64,000 nucleotides of DNA, from positions 124,001 to 188,000 of the forward strand of contig JBMFVE010000001.1 in NCBI GenBank assembly GCA_049966155.1, written 5' to 3'. Made by a program: the position numbers and the translations under genes. This stretch comes from JBMFVE01 sp049966155 (GTDB lineage: Bacteria > Bacteroidota > Ignavibacteria > Kryptoniales > JAKASW01). Below the pieces are notes generated by a model. It had not been told where the DNA came from, did no database searches, and saw only the letters and a list, made by a program, of their open reading frames with translations. Positions 50,353 through 58,702 of this stretch are shown here, in pieces. Each line of letters opens with the position of its first letter. Position 1 is the first letter of the stretch.

Positions 50353-51378
50353 TCAATGATAAAAATTCCTTACAAACTCTACCAAGTCCTTAACATTTTC
50401 AAGAGGGGTACCTGGCATTATCCCGTGGCCTAAATTAAAAATATGCCTTCCCCGTGGAGCTGTCCTAAGTATATGATTGGTGTGCCTGACAATAGTATCT
50501 TTTGAAGCAAACAAAATAGCAGGATCAAGATTGCCCTGCACAACCTGAGAAATTTCGATTCCAGCAATATCAATTGGAACCGTCCAATCGATAGACACCG
50601 CGTCAGCTCCGCAATGCGATATCTCCCTTAGCAGGCGGTTTACCCCTTTGGGAAAAACAATTACAGGCGCATAGGTCTTTACGCTATCAATGATTTCTTT
50701 AACATATTCAAGAGAGAACTCTTCATATTGTTCCTTTGATAAAACTCCAGCCCAGGTATCAAAAATTTGAAGCACATCCGCTCCTGCATTGCACTGCATT
50801 CTTAAATAGCTGATAATAGAGTCTGTTATCTTTCTTAGAAGTTGATGCGCAAGAAGTGGTTCCTCGTAAAGAAGTGCCCTCGCCCTTACAAAATCACCCC
50901 CCTTTCCTTCAACCATATACGCCATAAGTGTCCAGGGTGCACCGGAAAATCCAATTAAAGGAACACGCCCGTTAAGTCGAGCTACGGTTAATTTTATCGC
51001 CTCGGCCACATAACTCAAATCCTTTTCTGAATCGGCAATATGTACCCGTGCAATATCTGATGAAGTCCTCAGTGGATCTAAAAGCCTCGGCCCACCTCTC
51101 CCTTCTTCAACCAGTAATTTCATACCCATTGCTTCTGGAATAACCAGTATATCAGAAAAGATTATCGCAGCATCAACACCTATTATATCAACAGGCTGGA
51201 TCGTGACTTCCGAAGCAATTTCCGGGGTCTTGCACATGGTAAGAAAATCATATTTAGCTCTAATTGCTCGATATTCCGGCAAGTATCTGCCTGCCTGCCT
51301 CATGAGCCAGACTGGTACCCGCTCAGACTTTTGTCCTTTCAATACTCTTAAGATTAAATCATTTTCAAATTTTTTCAT
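50353..51378 (-). CDS. hemE: Uroporphyrinogen decarboxylase
   Basis: Removes four acetate carboxyls from uroporphyrinogen III to give coproporphyrinogen III. 341 aa. PVWLMRQAGRYLPEYRAIRA (about 22-41) with the substrate-binding arginines, DIIGVDAAIIFSDILVIPEA with the catalytic Asp, GFSGAPWTLMAYMVEG and NLGHGIMPGTPLENVK are all intact. Seven bases after hemD. Confidence 0.98.
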   Translation of the reverse strand: MKKFENDLILRVLKGQKSERVPVWLMRQAGRYLPEYRAIRAKYDFLTMCKTPEIASEVTIQPVDIIGVDAAIIFSDILVIPEAMGMKLLVEEGRGGPRLLDPLRTSSDIARVHIADSEKDLSYVAEAIKLTVARLNGRVPLIGFSGAPWTLMAYMVEGKGGDFVRARALLYEEPLLAHQLLRKITDSIISYLRMQCNAGADVLQIFDTWAGVLSKEQYEEFSLEYVKEIIDSVKTYAPVIVFPKGVNRLLREISHCGADAVSIDWTVPIDIAGIEISQVVQGNLDPAILFASKDTIVRHTNHILRTAPRGRHIFNLGHGIMPGTPLENVKDLVEFVRNFYH

Positions 51379-51385
51379 GATTAAC

Positions 51386-52159
51386 TTAAACCTTTTTACT
51401 GGCTACAATCAGACTTTCAATAAGATCATCAATTGTGGAATTACGAGGTTGAATGGATACTGAAAGTCCAATTTCCTTAGCTGCTTTTGCAGTAGTTTCG
51501 CCAATAACTGCAACACTTTTTCCTTTCAGAACTTCTTTTCCAAACAACTGGACAAAATTACTAGCTTGCGACGGACTGAAAAAAATTGCTGCATCAAATT
51601 CCCCCCTGAATACTTTTTCCTTTATATCTTCCTCGATCATGTCGTTTGGAACAGTTTGGTATACAATAACCTCGTCAACTTCTGCTCCGAATGACCGAAG
51701 TGCAAAAGCAAGGTCATGCCTGGACATACTTCCTTCTGGAATTAATACCCTCTTGCCTTTCCAATCAAACTTTTCCATTGACTTAATTAATGAATCTGAA
51801 TCGTATTTGTCAGGTATGAAATCCACAACAAAACCAGATTCGTTCAGTGAAGCTGCGGTTCTGCTTCCTATCGAAATTACCATCTGTCCTAATCGCTTCT
51901 TTCCAGTTACATTAGCGATAAAGTACCTGACTGCATTGGCAGAGGTGAAAATCAAAACATTATAGTTCTGATAATTTAAAATACAATTTCGTTCGAACTC
52001 AGTCAGCTCCCTGGGTAAAATCTTAATCGTAGGAACAACTATCACATTTGCCCCCAACAATTGAAGGCGTGCAACTATTTCTCCCGACTGTTCTTCTGTC
52101 CTCGTAACAAGGAATGTTTTTCCTGAAAGAAATAACGACCCGCCATTGAAACCTATCAT
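51386..52159 (-). CDS. hemD: Uroporphyrinogen-III synthase
   Basis: Cyclises hydroxymethylbilane with inversion of ring D. 257 aa, two-lobed fold with poor sequence conservation as usual. LVTRTEEQSGEIVARLQLLG (about 16-35), FTSANAVRYFIANV, the lobe linker, VIVYQTVP and FFSPSQASNFVQLFG followed by VAVIGETTAKAAKEIGL fit the family. Located between hemC and hemE, as expected. GGAG precedes the ATG; the 86-base gap from hemC is the largest in the early part of the cluster. Confidence 0.9.
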   Translation of the reverse strand: MIGFNGGSLFLSGKTFLVTRTEEQSGEIVARLQLLGANVIVVPTIKILPRELTEFERNCILNYQNYNVLIFTSANAVRYFIANVTGKKRLGQMVISIGSRTAASLNESGFVVDFIPDKYDSDSLIKSMEKFDWKGKRVLIPEGSMSRHDLAFALRSFGAEVDEVIVYQTVPNDMIEEDIKEKVFRGEFDAAIFFSPSQASNFVQLFGKEVLKGKSVAVIGETTAKAAKEIGLSVSIQPRNSTIDDLIESLIVASKKV

Positions 52160-52245
52160 AGTGCTCCATTTCTCCGTTTACAAAACTGTAAGAAGGGATT
52201 ATCGATTGAAATATTCAAATCAATTAAATCCATTCAATGTTGAGA

Positions 52246-53169
52246 TTAGTCAATCGATGCACGAATTTGCTCCAGAATCTTATCTGCACCATTTTGCAGC
52301 AACGTTTCAGCCAGAACTTTACCGCTTACTTCAGGTTTATCTCTATCAAGTTGAATGGACTTCTTTACAACGACTTCACCATCCAATGAAGCAACCAGTC
52401 CTGTAATCGTAAGATTCTCAATTGAAGTATAAACTCCAATGGGAACCTGACACCCCCCTTCAAGATGCCTGAGAAAAGCACGCTCCGCCAGAGCAGCTAT
52501 CTCAGACTCTCGGGAGTTGTAATTTGCAAGAAGCCCGCGAATTTCATCATCCTCATACCTCGCTTCTACCGCAATTATTCCCTGTCCCACTGCTGGAAGA
52601 ATTAGGTCCGTACTGAATACCTCACTTATTCTGTCGAGCATTCCTAACCGTTTAACGCCGGCGTATGCAAGGACAATTCCAGCATAACCATTTTCCTGAA
52701 GTTTTTTTAAACGAGTTTGCAGATTTCCCCTTACATCAACAAGAGTTAAATCACTGCGCAAATGCAGCAACTGCGAACGTCTTCGAAGACTACTTGTTGC
52801 AATCGATGCACCTTTTTCAACCTCGAGAAACCTGCGCTTGTCCGGAGATATGAAAACATCCCGCACGTCCTCCCGCTCTCCATAGGCTACAAGAGCAAGC
52901 CCGGGTGGTAACTCAGTTGGTACATCTTTAAGACTGTGAACCGCGCAATCTATTTTATTATCCAGCAAAGCCTTTTCTATTTCCTTCGTAAAGAGTCCTT
53001 TGTCACCAATTTTTGACAGAGGTGAATCAAGTATTCTGTCACCCGTTGTTTTTATCCTGACAATCTCCACCTCAAGATCTTTGAACTTATCTTTGAGGTA
53101 ACCTGCAACAACGCCAGCCTGATAAAGAGCTAACTTGCTCCCTCGAGTTCCAATCCTAACCTTTTTCAT
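52246..53169 (-). CDS. hemC: Porphobilinogen deaminase (hydroxymethylbilane synthase)
   Basis: Polymerises four porphobilinogens on a dipyrromethane cofactor. The ATG at 53169 (MKKVRIGTRGSKLALYQAG) is taken as start; the frame also has a TTG at 53184. 307 aa. Conserved parts are DKGLFTKEIEKALLDNKIDC, HSLKDVPTELPPGL, IATSSLRRRSQLLHLRSDL, DVRGNLQTRLKKL, and the cofactor cysteine in LEGGCQVPIGVY. Overlaps the hemA end by 14 bases. Confidence 0.97.
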   Translation of the reverse strand: MKKVRIGTRGSKLALYQAGVVAGYLKDKFKDLEVEIVRIKTTGDRILDSPLSKIGDKGLFTKEIEKALLDNKIDCAVHSLKDVPTELPPGLALVAYGEREDVRDVFISPDKRRFLEVEKGASIATSSLRRRSQLLHLRSDLTLVDVRGNLQTRLKKLQENGYAGIVLAYAGVKRLGMLDRISEVFSTDLILPAVGQGIIAVEARYEDDEIRGLLANYNSRESEIAALAERAFLRHLEGGCQVPIGVYTSIENLTITGLVASLDGEVVVKKSIQLDRDKPEVSGKVLAETLLQNGADKILEQIRASID

Positions 53170-54424
53170 CTTCTTCAAGCCCAAAGAGAATTTTTACCAT
53201 CTTTACCCGATCCACTACAGGAATACCGTTTCCGGAGTTCTTTAAATTTGTTAAAGGCTCATGGAGTATTTTGTTTACCAGTGCACGTGTTACTTCATCA
53301 ACTGTTGCAATCTCAGAATCTCTTAACTTGCCCTTGTACCGTTTGAGTTCCTCGGCCCTGATCCGTTCAATCTTATCACGAAGCATTTTTATAGTAGGCC
53401 CGACGTCTAACGAGTCATACCATTTTATAAAATCATTTAACTCCTCTTCAATGACCCGACTGACGAGCGGAATTTCTGACATTCTCATGGAAAGGTTTTT
53501 CTCAACAATCAGGTTCAGGGAGTCAATATCATTAAGAAAAACATTTCCTATTTTTTTAACAGTCGGATCTACATTTCTTGGAACCCCTATGTCGATAATT
53601 AACAAAGGATTGTTTTCCCTCCCTTTCATAGCCGAAGCAACCATATCCCGGGTAAGAATGTGCTGTGGCGACGCGACACTTGATATTACTATGTCAACCT
53701 GTGGCAGTTTAGCTGGAACAGCCTCAAGAGGAATAGCAAAACCAATTCCAATTTGCTTTGTCAAATTCTCAGCCCGTTCCTGTGTGCGGTTTGCTATAAA
53801 AAGTTTTGATATCTCTTTTGGAACTAAATCTTTAGCTGCCAGCTCAGCAGTTTCTCCAGCACCAATAAGTAAAGCCGATCTTCCTTTGAGATTGCCAAAT
53901 ATTTTCTCTGCCAGTTCGACGGCAGCGTAACTTACTGATACTGCACCCTCGCTGATGCGAGTCTCGGATTTTGCCCTTTTACCGGCCTTTAACGCGGCCT
54001 GGCACGCATGGTGCAAAATGGTCCCGACCATCCCTAATTCGACGCCTGTGTTATATGCATCTTTCACCTGGCCAAGTATCTGAATATCCCCTACCAATTG
54101 CGAATCAATTCCGCTGGCAACACCGAAGAGATGCCTGATTGCTTCAAAACCTTCATAAGTCTCATAACTCAGCTCTACATCATGACGATTCAAATTCTTC
54201 CCCGATAGGAGAAGAGAAAATAACTGGTCATGGGTAAGGTTGTGAACAGTGGGAATTGCATAAAGTTCCGTCCGGTTACATGTTGAAAGGAGCAATGCTT
54301 CACGTGTTATCTGCTTTATTTTTTCCGAGATTCGAGAGATTTCCTCCGCGGAATAAAAAATCTTTTCCCGTTCACCAACGTTTGCGGTTCGGTGATTTAC
54401 TGAAACCGCTGTTAATTTTAGCAT
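53156..54424 (-). CDS. hemA: Glutamyl-tRNA reductase
   Basis: First step of the C5 pathway, reducing glutamyl-tRNA to glutamate-1-semialdehyde; often the control point. 422 aa. SVNHRTANVGEREKIFYS (about 7-24), the catalytic Cys in LLSTCNRTELYAI, the Rossmann motif LLIGAGETAELAAKDL and the C-terminal dimerisation helices. The HemX-like membrane gene ends nine bases before its start. No haem regulatory motif is obvious at the N-terminus. Confidence 0.97.
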   Translation of the reverse strand: MLKLTAVSVNHRTANVGEREKIFYSAEEISRISEKIKQITREALLLSTCNRTELYAIPTVHNLTHDQLFSLLLSGKNLNRHDVELSYETYEGFEAIRHLFGVASGIDSQLVGDIQILGQVKDAYNTGVELGMVGTILHHACQAALKAGKRAKSETRISEGAVSVSYAAVELAEKIFGNLKGRSALLIGAGETAELAAKDLVPKEISKLFIANRTQERAENLTKQIGIGFAIPLEAVPAKLPQVDIVISSVASPQHILTRDMVASAMKGRENNPLLIIDIGVPRNVDPTVKKIGNVFLNDIDSLNLIVEKNLSMRMSEIPLVSRVIEEELNDFIKWYDSLDVGPTIKMLRDKIERIRAEELKRYKGKLRDSEIATVDEVTRALVNKILHEPLTNLKNSGNGIPVVDRVKMVKILFGLEEDEKG

Positions 54425-54433
54425 CTCTGAAAT

Positions 54434-55258
54434 TTATTTAAAGTTATGAAAACTCGGTAAAAAGACATTAACAACAATCATGGACACGATAGTTAGTGCA
54501 AACCCAACCATGGAAACAATAACAACGGTCCGACCTGTTAATCGCATCAACCTTTTCGATAATAGAGTAAAGAGATAGATTAACCAGACAATATCTGTTA
54601 GAACAAGCTTGGGATCAAAATACGAAAAATCTTCAAATGCCCGGGGTAGCCAGACGTAGCCTACAAAAATTACCAGGGATAAAAAGACAAAGCCAAAAAT
54701 TATTGACCTGTAGCTAAGCTTTTCTAAACTCTGGAGATCCGGCAGTTTCCTGTAAACCAAACCGAAACGACTCGATCTAATCTCATGATACATCATGAGA
54801 TATAGGGCTCCATACACTGCAGAAATTGCCAGTGCACTGTACCCTAACATAGCGCTGATTACATGTAAACTTAGCAGCCATGACCTGAGCACAGGTTTAA
54901 CATCAACAACATCACTTACCAGTGCAGATGAAACAGTTTGAAATAAAAAAGCTATCGATAAAATAAACATCCCGGTGTTTTTAATCCTGGAAACATACTC
55001 TATATAAAGATATGCGCCCGATATTGCCAGAGCTACAACACTCATTAAATCAAATACGGTCGTCACAGGTGGATGACCTGTCAGTATTGAACGGGAAATC
55101 AAATAGACCACATGAATAACCAGTGTTGCTGAAAGAAACCGGGTCTGGTTCCGAATACCAAACGGCTCATCAAGAAAAAAGGCCAGCCCGTACATGAAGA
55201 GGGTGAATAAATACAGGACAGGCAATGCTATTTTCAGCAAATTTACCAAGTATTCCAT
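54434..55258 (-). CDS. CcsA/HemX-family cytochrome c assembly-like membrane protein
   Basis: 274 aa with about eight transmembrane segments. WLLSLHVISAMLGYSALAIS carries the conserved CcsA-type histidine and glycine pattern, and the segment YFDPKLVLTDIVWLIYL is a reduced version of the haem-handling WWDPKE loop. In Bacillus the homologue HemX precedes hemA and lowers GluTR abundance, and the same gene order is seen here; alternatively it may be the true haem exporter of a system II cytochrome maturation pathway. First gene of the haem cluster, with its promoter (55271-55299) so near the ATG that the leader would be only a few bases; no ribosome binding site is visible. Confidence 0.82.
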   Translation of the reverse strand: MEYLVNLLKIALPVLYLFTLFMYGLAFFLDEPFGIRNQTRFLSATLVIHVVYLISRSILTGHPPVTTVFDLMSVVALAISGAYLYIEYVSRIKNTGMFILSIAFLFQTVSSALVSDVVDVKPVLRSWLLSLHVISAMLGYSALAISAVYGALYLMMYHEIRSSRFGLVYRKLPDLQSLEKLSYRSIIFGFVFLSLVIFVGYVWLPRAFEDFSYFDPKLVLTDIVWLIYLFTLLSKRLMRLTGRTVVIVSMVGFALTIVSMIVVNVFLPSFHNFK

Positions 55259-55270
55259 AATTGCTGGTGT

Positions 55271-55299
55271 AAATTAGCCAACCTGAGACCAAACTTCAA
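55271..55299 (-). promoter_or_regulatory. Promoter of the haem cluster (ccsA/hemX-like gene)
   Basis: Minus strand TTGAAG (55294-55299), 17 bp, TAATTT (55271-55276). The -10 box ends 12 bases before the ATG, so transcription would begin about five to seven bases upstream of the start codon. Confidence 0.5.
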
Positions 55300-55354
55300 A
55301 CCAGAATGGAGATAGACTCTATTGTGTTCAAATTCACATTGTCTGAGTTATTGC

Positions 55355-55383
55355 TTGATTCAAATTTGTGCGAGGCGTATATT
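55355..55383 (+). promoter_or_regulatory. Promoter of the FnIII-SpoIID-maf operon
   Basis: Plus strand TTGATT (55355-55360), 17 bp, TATATT (55378-55383). The -10 box ends nine bases before the ATG at 55393, predicting a nearly leaderless transcript, in agreement with the lack of a ribosome binding site. Confidence 0.6.
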
Positions 55384-55392
55384 CGTTGTGCA

Positions 55393-55815
55393 ATGAGGTA
55401 TGCATTGGCAATATTGACATTGTTGACAGCGGCTTTCAGCCCAACAGCTTTCCAGGTTTCAATTATTAACTTTAACGGAAGCCAGAGCAACGATGGAATA
55501 CTCCTCAAATGGTCTACTACAACAGAAGCTGGAGTAGCCCGCTTTGTAGTCGAAAAAAAGTCTCAGGTTGATGGCGAATTTACTGAAGTTGGCACTGTTG
55601 CTCCTAAAGGTGCCGGCAGCGATTACCAATTCTTTGACAGGTATGTCTACAAAACAACATCAAGCACTCTCTTCCAGTACAGAATCAGGGTTGACGCTAC
55701 TGATGGCAGCCAACCATATTACTCGCCGCAGTTGTCCGTCTCATATACTTACTCGGCAAGCTTATCGGGTGTTGCCAAAAGGACCTGGGGAAGCATCAAA
55801 GCAATGTTCAGATAG
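55393..55815 (+). CDS. Secreted fibronectin type III-like protein
   Basis: 140 aa from the ATG at 55393; the frame is open further upstream, but from here a signal peptide follows at once (MRYALAILTLLTAAFSPTAF). The mature part is a single beta-sandwich-like domain: GILLKWSTTTEAGVARFVVE, FTEVGTVAPKGAGSDYQFFD and LFQYRIRVDATDGSQPYYSP follow the pattern of FnIII-like domains common in exported proteins of Bacteroidota and Ignavibacteria. The end (SLSGVAKRTWGSIKAMFR) is basic. I cannot assign a partner or role. First gene of the operon. Confidence 0.75.
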   Translation: MRYALAILTLLTAAFSPTAFQVSIINFNGSQSNDGILLKWSTTTEAGVARFVVEKKSQVDGEFTEVGTVAPKGAGSDYQFFDRYVYKTTSSTLFQYRIRVDATDGSQPYYSPQLSVSYTYSASLSGVAKRTWGSIKAMFR

Positions 55816-57142
55816 GCCAAAGTTCACGAGAATAGGCCACCTGTCCTCCGATTTTTATTTATTACCCTTATTTACTTTTTATCTCATCTCTATTTGTGTT
55901 TTCCCTTTAAAAGCTAAACCGACTTACCCAACTTCGGAGCCGATCATAAGAGTTTGCCTCAGCGACAGCAGAAACAATTTTGTCATTAAAGTTAACGGCA
56001 CTTATAAAGTGGTATATGATGGGACTAGCATTGCAGAAATTTCAAACACAAGTTTTAAATGTGCGACGAAAAACATTAAACGCAATGATAGTCTAGTTAA
56101 GTCAGTTTTATATCTGCCAGACCATAAGGTGGAATTTACATCACCAATCAAATTTGTAGCTATGGCAGATTCAACCCCCAATCACCTGTTTACAACAAGA
56201 GATACATTTAACTTTAACGGAAAAACATACCCTGGAAATATTGAGCTTATCCCGGTTAAATCCGATATCTTAATAATAAATCTCGTTGGCCTTGAAACTT
56301 ATCTTAGAGGTGTTGTTCCAAATGAACTCGTAAACAATCTGACCAATGATGAACTGCAGGCATGCATGGCACAGGCAGTTGCGGCAAGAAACTATGCCAT
56401 ATATAAAATGTCTAAGACAGACACCAGCAATTTTGATGTATATTCTGATACACGGGATCAGGTTTATTCTGGAATCGAGGGTTATCGGTCACTCGCTGAC
56501 AGTGCCATAAGGATGACCTCCGGAATTATTGTTGAATACAACGGCACGCCGGCAAGATGCTTTTTCCATTCTACCTGCGGTGGACAGACTGAAAAAGTTC
56601 AAAACGTGTGGCAGGGACAACCACCCCTCCCTTACTTACAGGGCATCCAGGATATAGATTCAACTACAGGAGCACCGTTCTGTATTGATTCACCACACTT
56701 TTATTGGACTGAGAGTTTTTCTATTGATACTCTGGATAACTTTATGAATAAATATCTGAGTGTCGCTAATCCGGGCTACTCAAACAGGATAATATCCGAC
56801 AATATTAAGGATATCAGTATACTTAATAGGTTTCAATCGTTTAGAGTAGATTCATTGCAAATCACCACAGTTGACGGGAAGAAATACTTTATCAGAGGTG
56901 ACAGAATCCGATATTTCTTTCGCCAGGATGATGGGTCTCTTCTTAGAAGCAACATGTTTAGAATTGAAGCAAAGAAAAATAAGTCTGGAGATCTTCAGGA
57001 GCTGACATTAAGAGGACAGGGAAATGGACACGGCGTTGGCATGTGTCAATGGGGTGCTATAGGAATGTCACGAAAGGGTTTTAATTATAAAGAAATTCTG
57101 TACCATTATTATCCAGGAACAACAATTAAAAAGATATATTGA
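55769..57142 (+). CDS. SpoIID/LytB-domain protein
   Basis: Protein of the SpoIID family, which in sporulating bacteria are peptidoglycan lytic transglycosylases; here a cell-wall role in a non-sporulating organism is likely. The domain is clear: GLETYLRGVVPNELVNNLTN with the Glu equivalent to the catalytic one, QAVAARNYAIYKM, FFHSTCGGQTEKVQNVW, and the C-terminal GNGHGVGMCQWGAIGMSRKG with YKEILYHYYPGTTIKKIY. The start is uncertain: a hydrophobic segment (FYLLPLFTFYLISICVFPL) at about residues 30-50 looks like a signal, but the nearest usual start codons are GTG 55769 or TTG 55772, inside the FnIII gene. The 25 or so basic residues before the signal would be unusual. The frame is open back to 55568. 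Confidence 0.82.
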   Translation: MLPKGPGEASKQCSDRPKFTRIGHLSSDFYLLPLFTFYLISICVFPLKAKPTYPTSEPIIRVCLSDSRNNFVIKVNGTYKVVYDGTSIAEISNTSFKCATKNIKRNDSLVKSVLYLPDHKVEFTSPIKFVAMADSTPNHLFTTRDTFNFNGKTYPGNIELIPVKSDILIINLVGLETYLRGVVPNELVNNLTNDELQACMAQAVAARNYAIYKMSKTDTSNFDVYSDTRDQVYSGIEGYRSLADSAIRMTSGIIVEYNGTPARCFFHSTCGGQTEKVQNVWQGQPPLPYLQGIQDIDSTTGAPFCIDSPHFYWTESFSIDTLDNFMNKYLSVANPGYSNRIISDNIKDISILNRFQSFRVDSLQITTVDGKKYFIRGDRIRYFFRQDDGSLLRSNMFRIEAKKNKSGDLQELTLRGQGNGHGVGMCQWGAIGMSRKGFNYKEILYHYYPGTTIKKIY

Positions 57143-57721
57143 ATGAAGTTTCAGCCAATTTACCTTGCATCCAGATCGCCTCGCAGACAGGAATTGCTCA
57201 AAGCTATTGGTATCAAATACACCGTCCTGGAAGTGGAAGTTGAAGAGAATGACCACGGCATCGATAACCCGAGCGAGTATGTGCTGACTGTCTCTCTTAA
57301 AAAAGCAAGTGCTGCCGCACACAAAATTAAGTCGGGAATAGTTGCTGCTGCTGATACGATTGTTTATCTTGAGGGAAAAATCTTCACAAAACCTTCCAGT
57401 GCACAAAATGCCATTGAAATGCTGCGAACACTGAGCGGAAAGACCCACCAGGTATATACAGGATTTACGTTGTTGAAAGTTCCATCAATGGAGCTCCTTC
57501 AGCATTGCGAAGTTACAGAGGTGACATTCCGGTTGCTGAATGATGATGAAATCATTGAGTATGTAAGGACAGGAGCACCAATGGATAAAGCAGGTGCTTA
57601 TGGCATTCAAAATGACCTGAGTGCCGTATTTGTGGATAAAATTCATGGGGACTTTTTTAATGTGGTGGGCCTACCTTTAACGAGATTTTATCTTGCACTG
57701 AGACAATTTCAAAATGCTTGA
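57143..57721 (+). CDS. maf: Maf-family nucleoside triphosphate pyrophosphatase
   Basis: Hydrolyses dTTP/UTP and modified nucleotides. 192 aa. Conserved ASRSPRRQELLKAIG (about 9-23), AAADTIV (about 69-75), GKTHQVYTGFTLL and the closing DKAGAYGIQ, FVDKIHGDFFNVVGLPL. The ATG directly follows the SpoIID stop (TGAATG), implying coupling. The dTTPase/UTPase subtype is likely from the DKAGAYGIQ motif. Confidence 0.94.
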   Translation: MKFQPIYLASRSPRRQELLKAIGIKYTVLEVEVEENDHGIDNPSEYVLTVSLKKASAAAHKIKSGIVAAADTIVYLEGKIFTKPSSAQNAIEMLRTLSGKTHQVYTGFTLLKVPSMELLQHCEVTEVTFRLLNDDEIIEYVRTGAPMDKAGAYGIQNDLSAVFVDKIHGDFFNVVGLPLTRFYLALRQFQNA

Positions 57722-58694
57722 TCAGCTGAAGACGAAACTTTTTATTTCAGTTGCTGTTGCTCTGGCAATCGGACTAATCTTTTCAGTTTGGGCAAGTTTC
57801 GACCACATCAAGGAAGCAATTGAGCGCTTCTCTTATGAACTGCTTCCAGCGATCCTTATGCTTTCATTGTTAAATTATTCCCTTAGATTTGCGAGGTGGC
57901 AAATTTATCTTCATGCACTGGACATAAAAATTCCAACTGGTGAAAGCCTCGGAATATTTATCTCAGGCCTGGCAATGGCGGTGACACCGGGTAAAATGGG
58001 AGAAGTTCTTAAATCTTACTTTCTGAAAACACTTAATGGCACGTCAATTAGCAAATCAGCTCCAATTATTGTCGCAGAAAGACTGACAGACCTGCTGGCA
58101 TTGACCACAATAGCCATTGTTGGTGCATATGTAATAGGATATGCAAAAGATCTTGTCCTCATTTTTGCGCTCATTTTTGTAGCAGGGACAGTCCTTATAT
58201 CCATCCGGCCCGCTTCGCTCTTCATAATTAAACTCTTTGATAAAATATCTATCGTCTCAAAATGGACCAAAAATATCGAAACAGCGTATGAAAGCTCATA
58301 TACGGTCTTAACTGGGTCAACACTGTTCTTCTCTTTACTAATAAGCATTGCAGCCTGGTTCTCCGAATCCCTCGGCTTTTACTTTGTCCTTCAGGGGCTA
58401 AATATCCATCTGAGGATTTTGTCAGCCAGCTTTATATATAGCTTTTCAACAATCATAGGAGCTATTTCATTCTTACCGGGAGGCCTGGCGGCAACAGAAA
58501 CATCCCTGACCGGACTTTTAGTACTCGCGAAAATTCCAAAAGGTATATCAGTGGCTGCAACCCTCATAGTCCGCAGTGCGACTCTCTGGTTTGCTGTAAT
58601 AATTGGGACCTTTGTATTATCTTATATGCAGAAAAGGTATGCAGGCAAACTCAAGGATCGTCTTGCTGTTGAGCAGCAGAATTCAAATTTATGA
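57714..58694 (+). CDS. YbhN/UPF0104-type flippase-like membrane protein
   Basis: 326 aa with about eight transmembrane segments. LNYSLRFARWQIYL, GLAMAVTPGKMGEVLKSYFL, IIVAERLTDLLALTTIA and SFLPGGLAATETSLTGLLVL are the conserved signatures of the lysylphosphatidylglycerol synthase transmembrane domain superfamily. The soluble transferase domain of MprF is absent, so this is the stand-alone membrane form whose substrate (a lipid or glycolipid) is unknown. Overlaps maf by eight bases and the B12-binding gene region by four. Confidence 0.87.
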   Translation: MLDQLKTKLFISVAVALAIGLIFSVWASFDHIKEAIERFSYELLPAILMLSLLNYSLRFARWQIYLHALDIKIPTGESLGIFISGLAMAVTPGKMGEVLKSYFLKTLNGTSISKSAPIIVAERLTDLLALTTIAIVGAYVIGYAKDLVLIFALIFVAGTVLISIRPASLFIIKLFDKISIVSKWTKNIETAYESSYTVLTGSTLFFSLLISIAAWFSESLGFYFVLQGLNIHLRILSASFIYSFSTIIGAISFLPGGLAATETSLTGLLVLAKIPKGISVAATLIVRSATLWFAVIIGTFVLSYMQKRYAGKLKDRLAVEQQNSNL

Positions 58695-58702
58695 GGCAAT
58701 AT

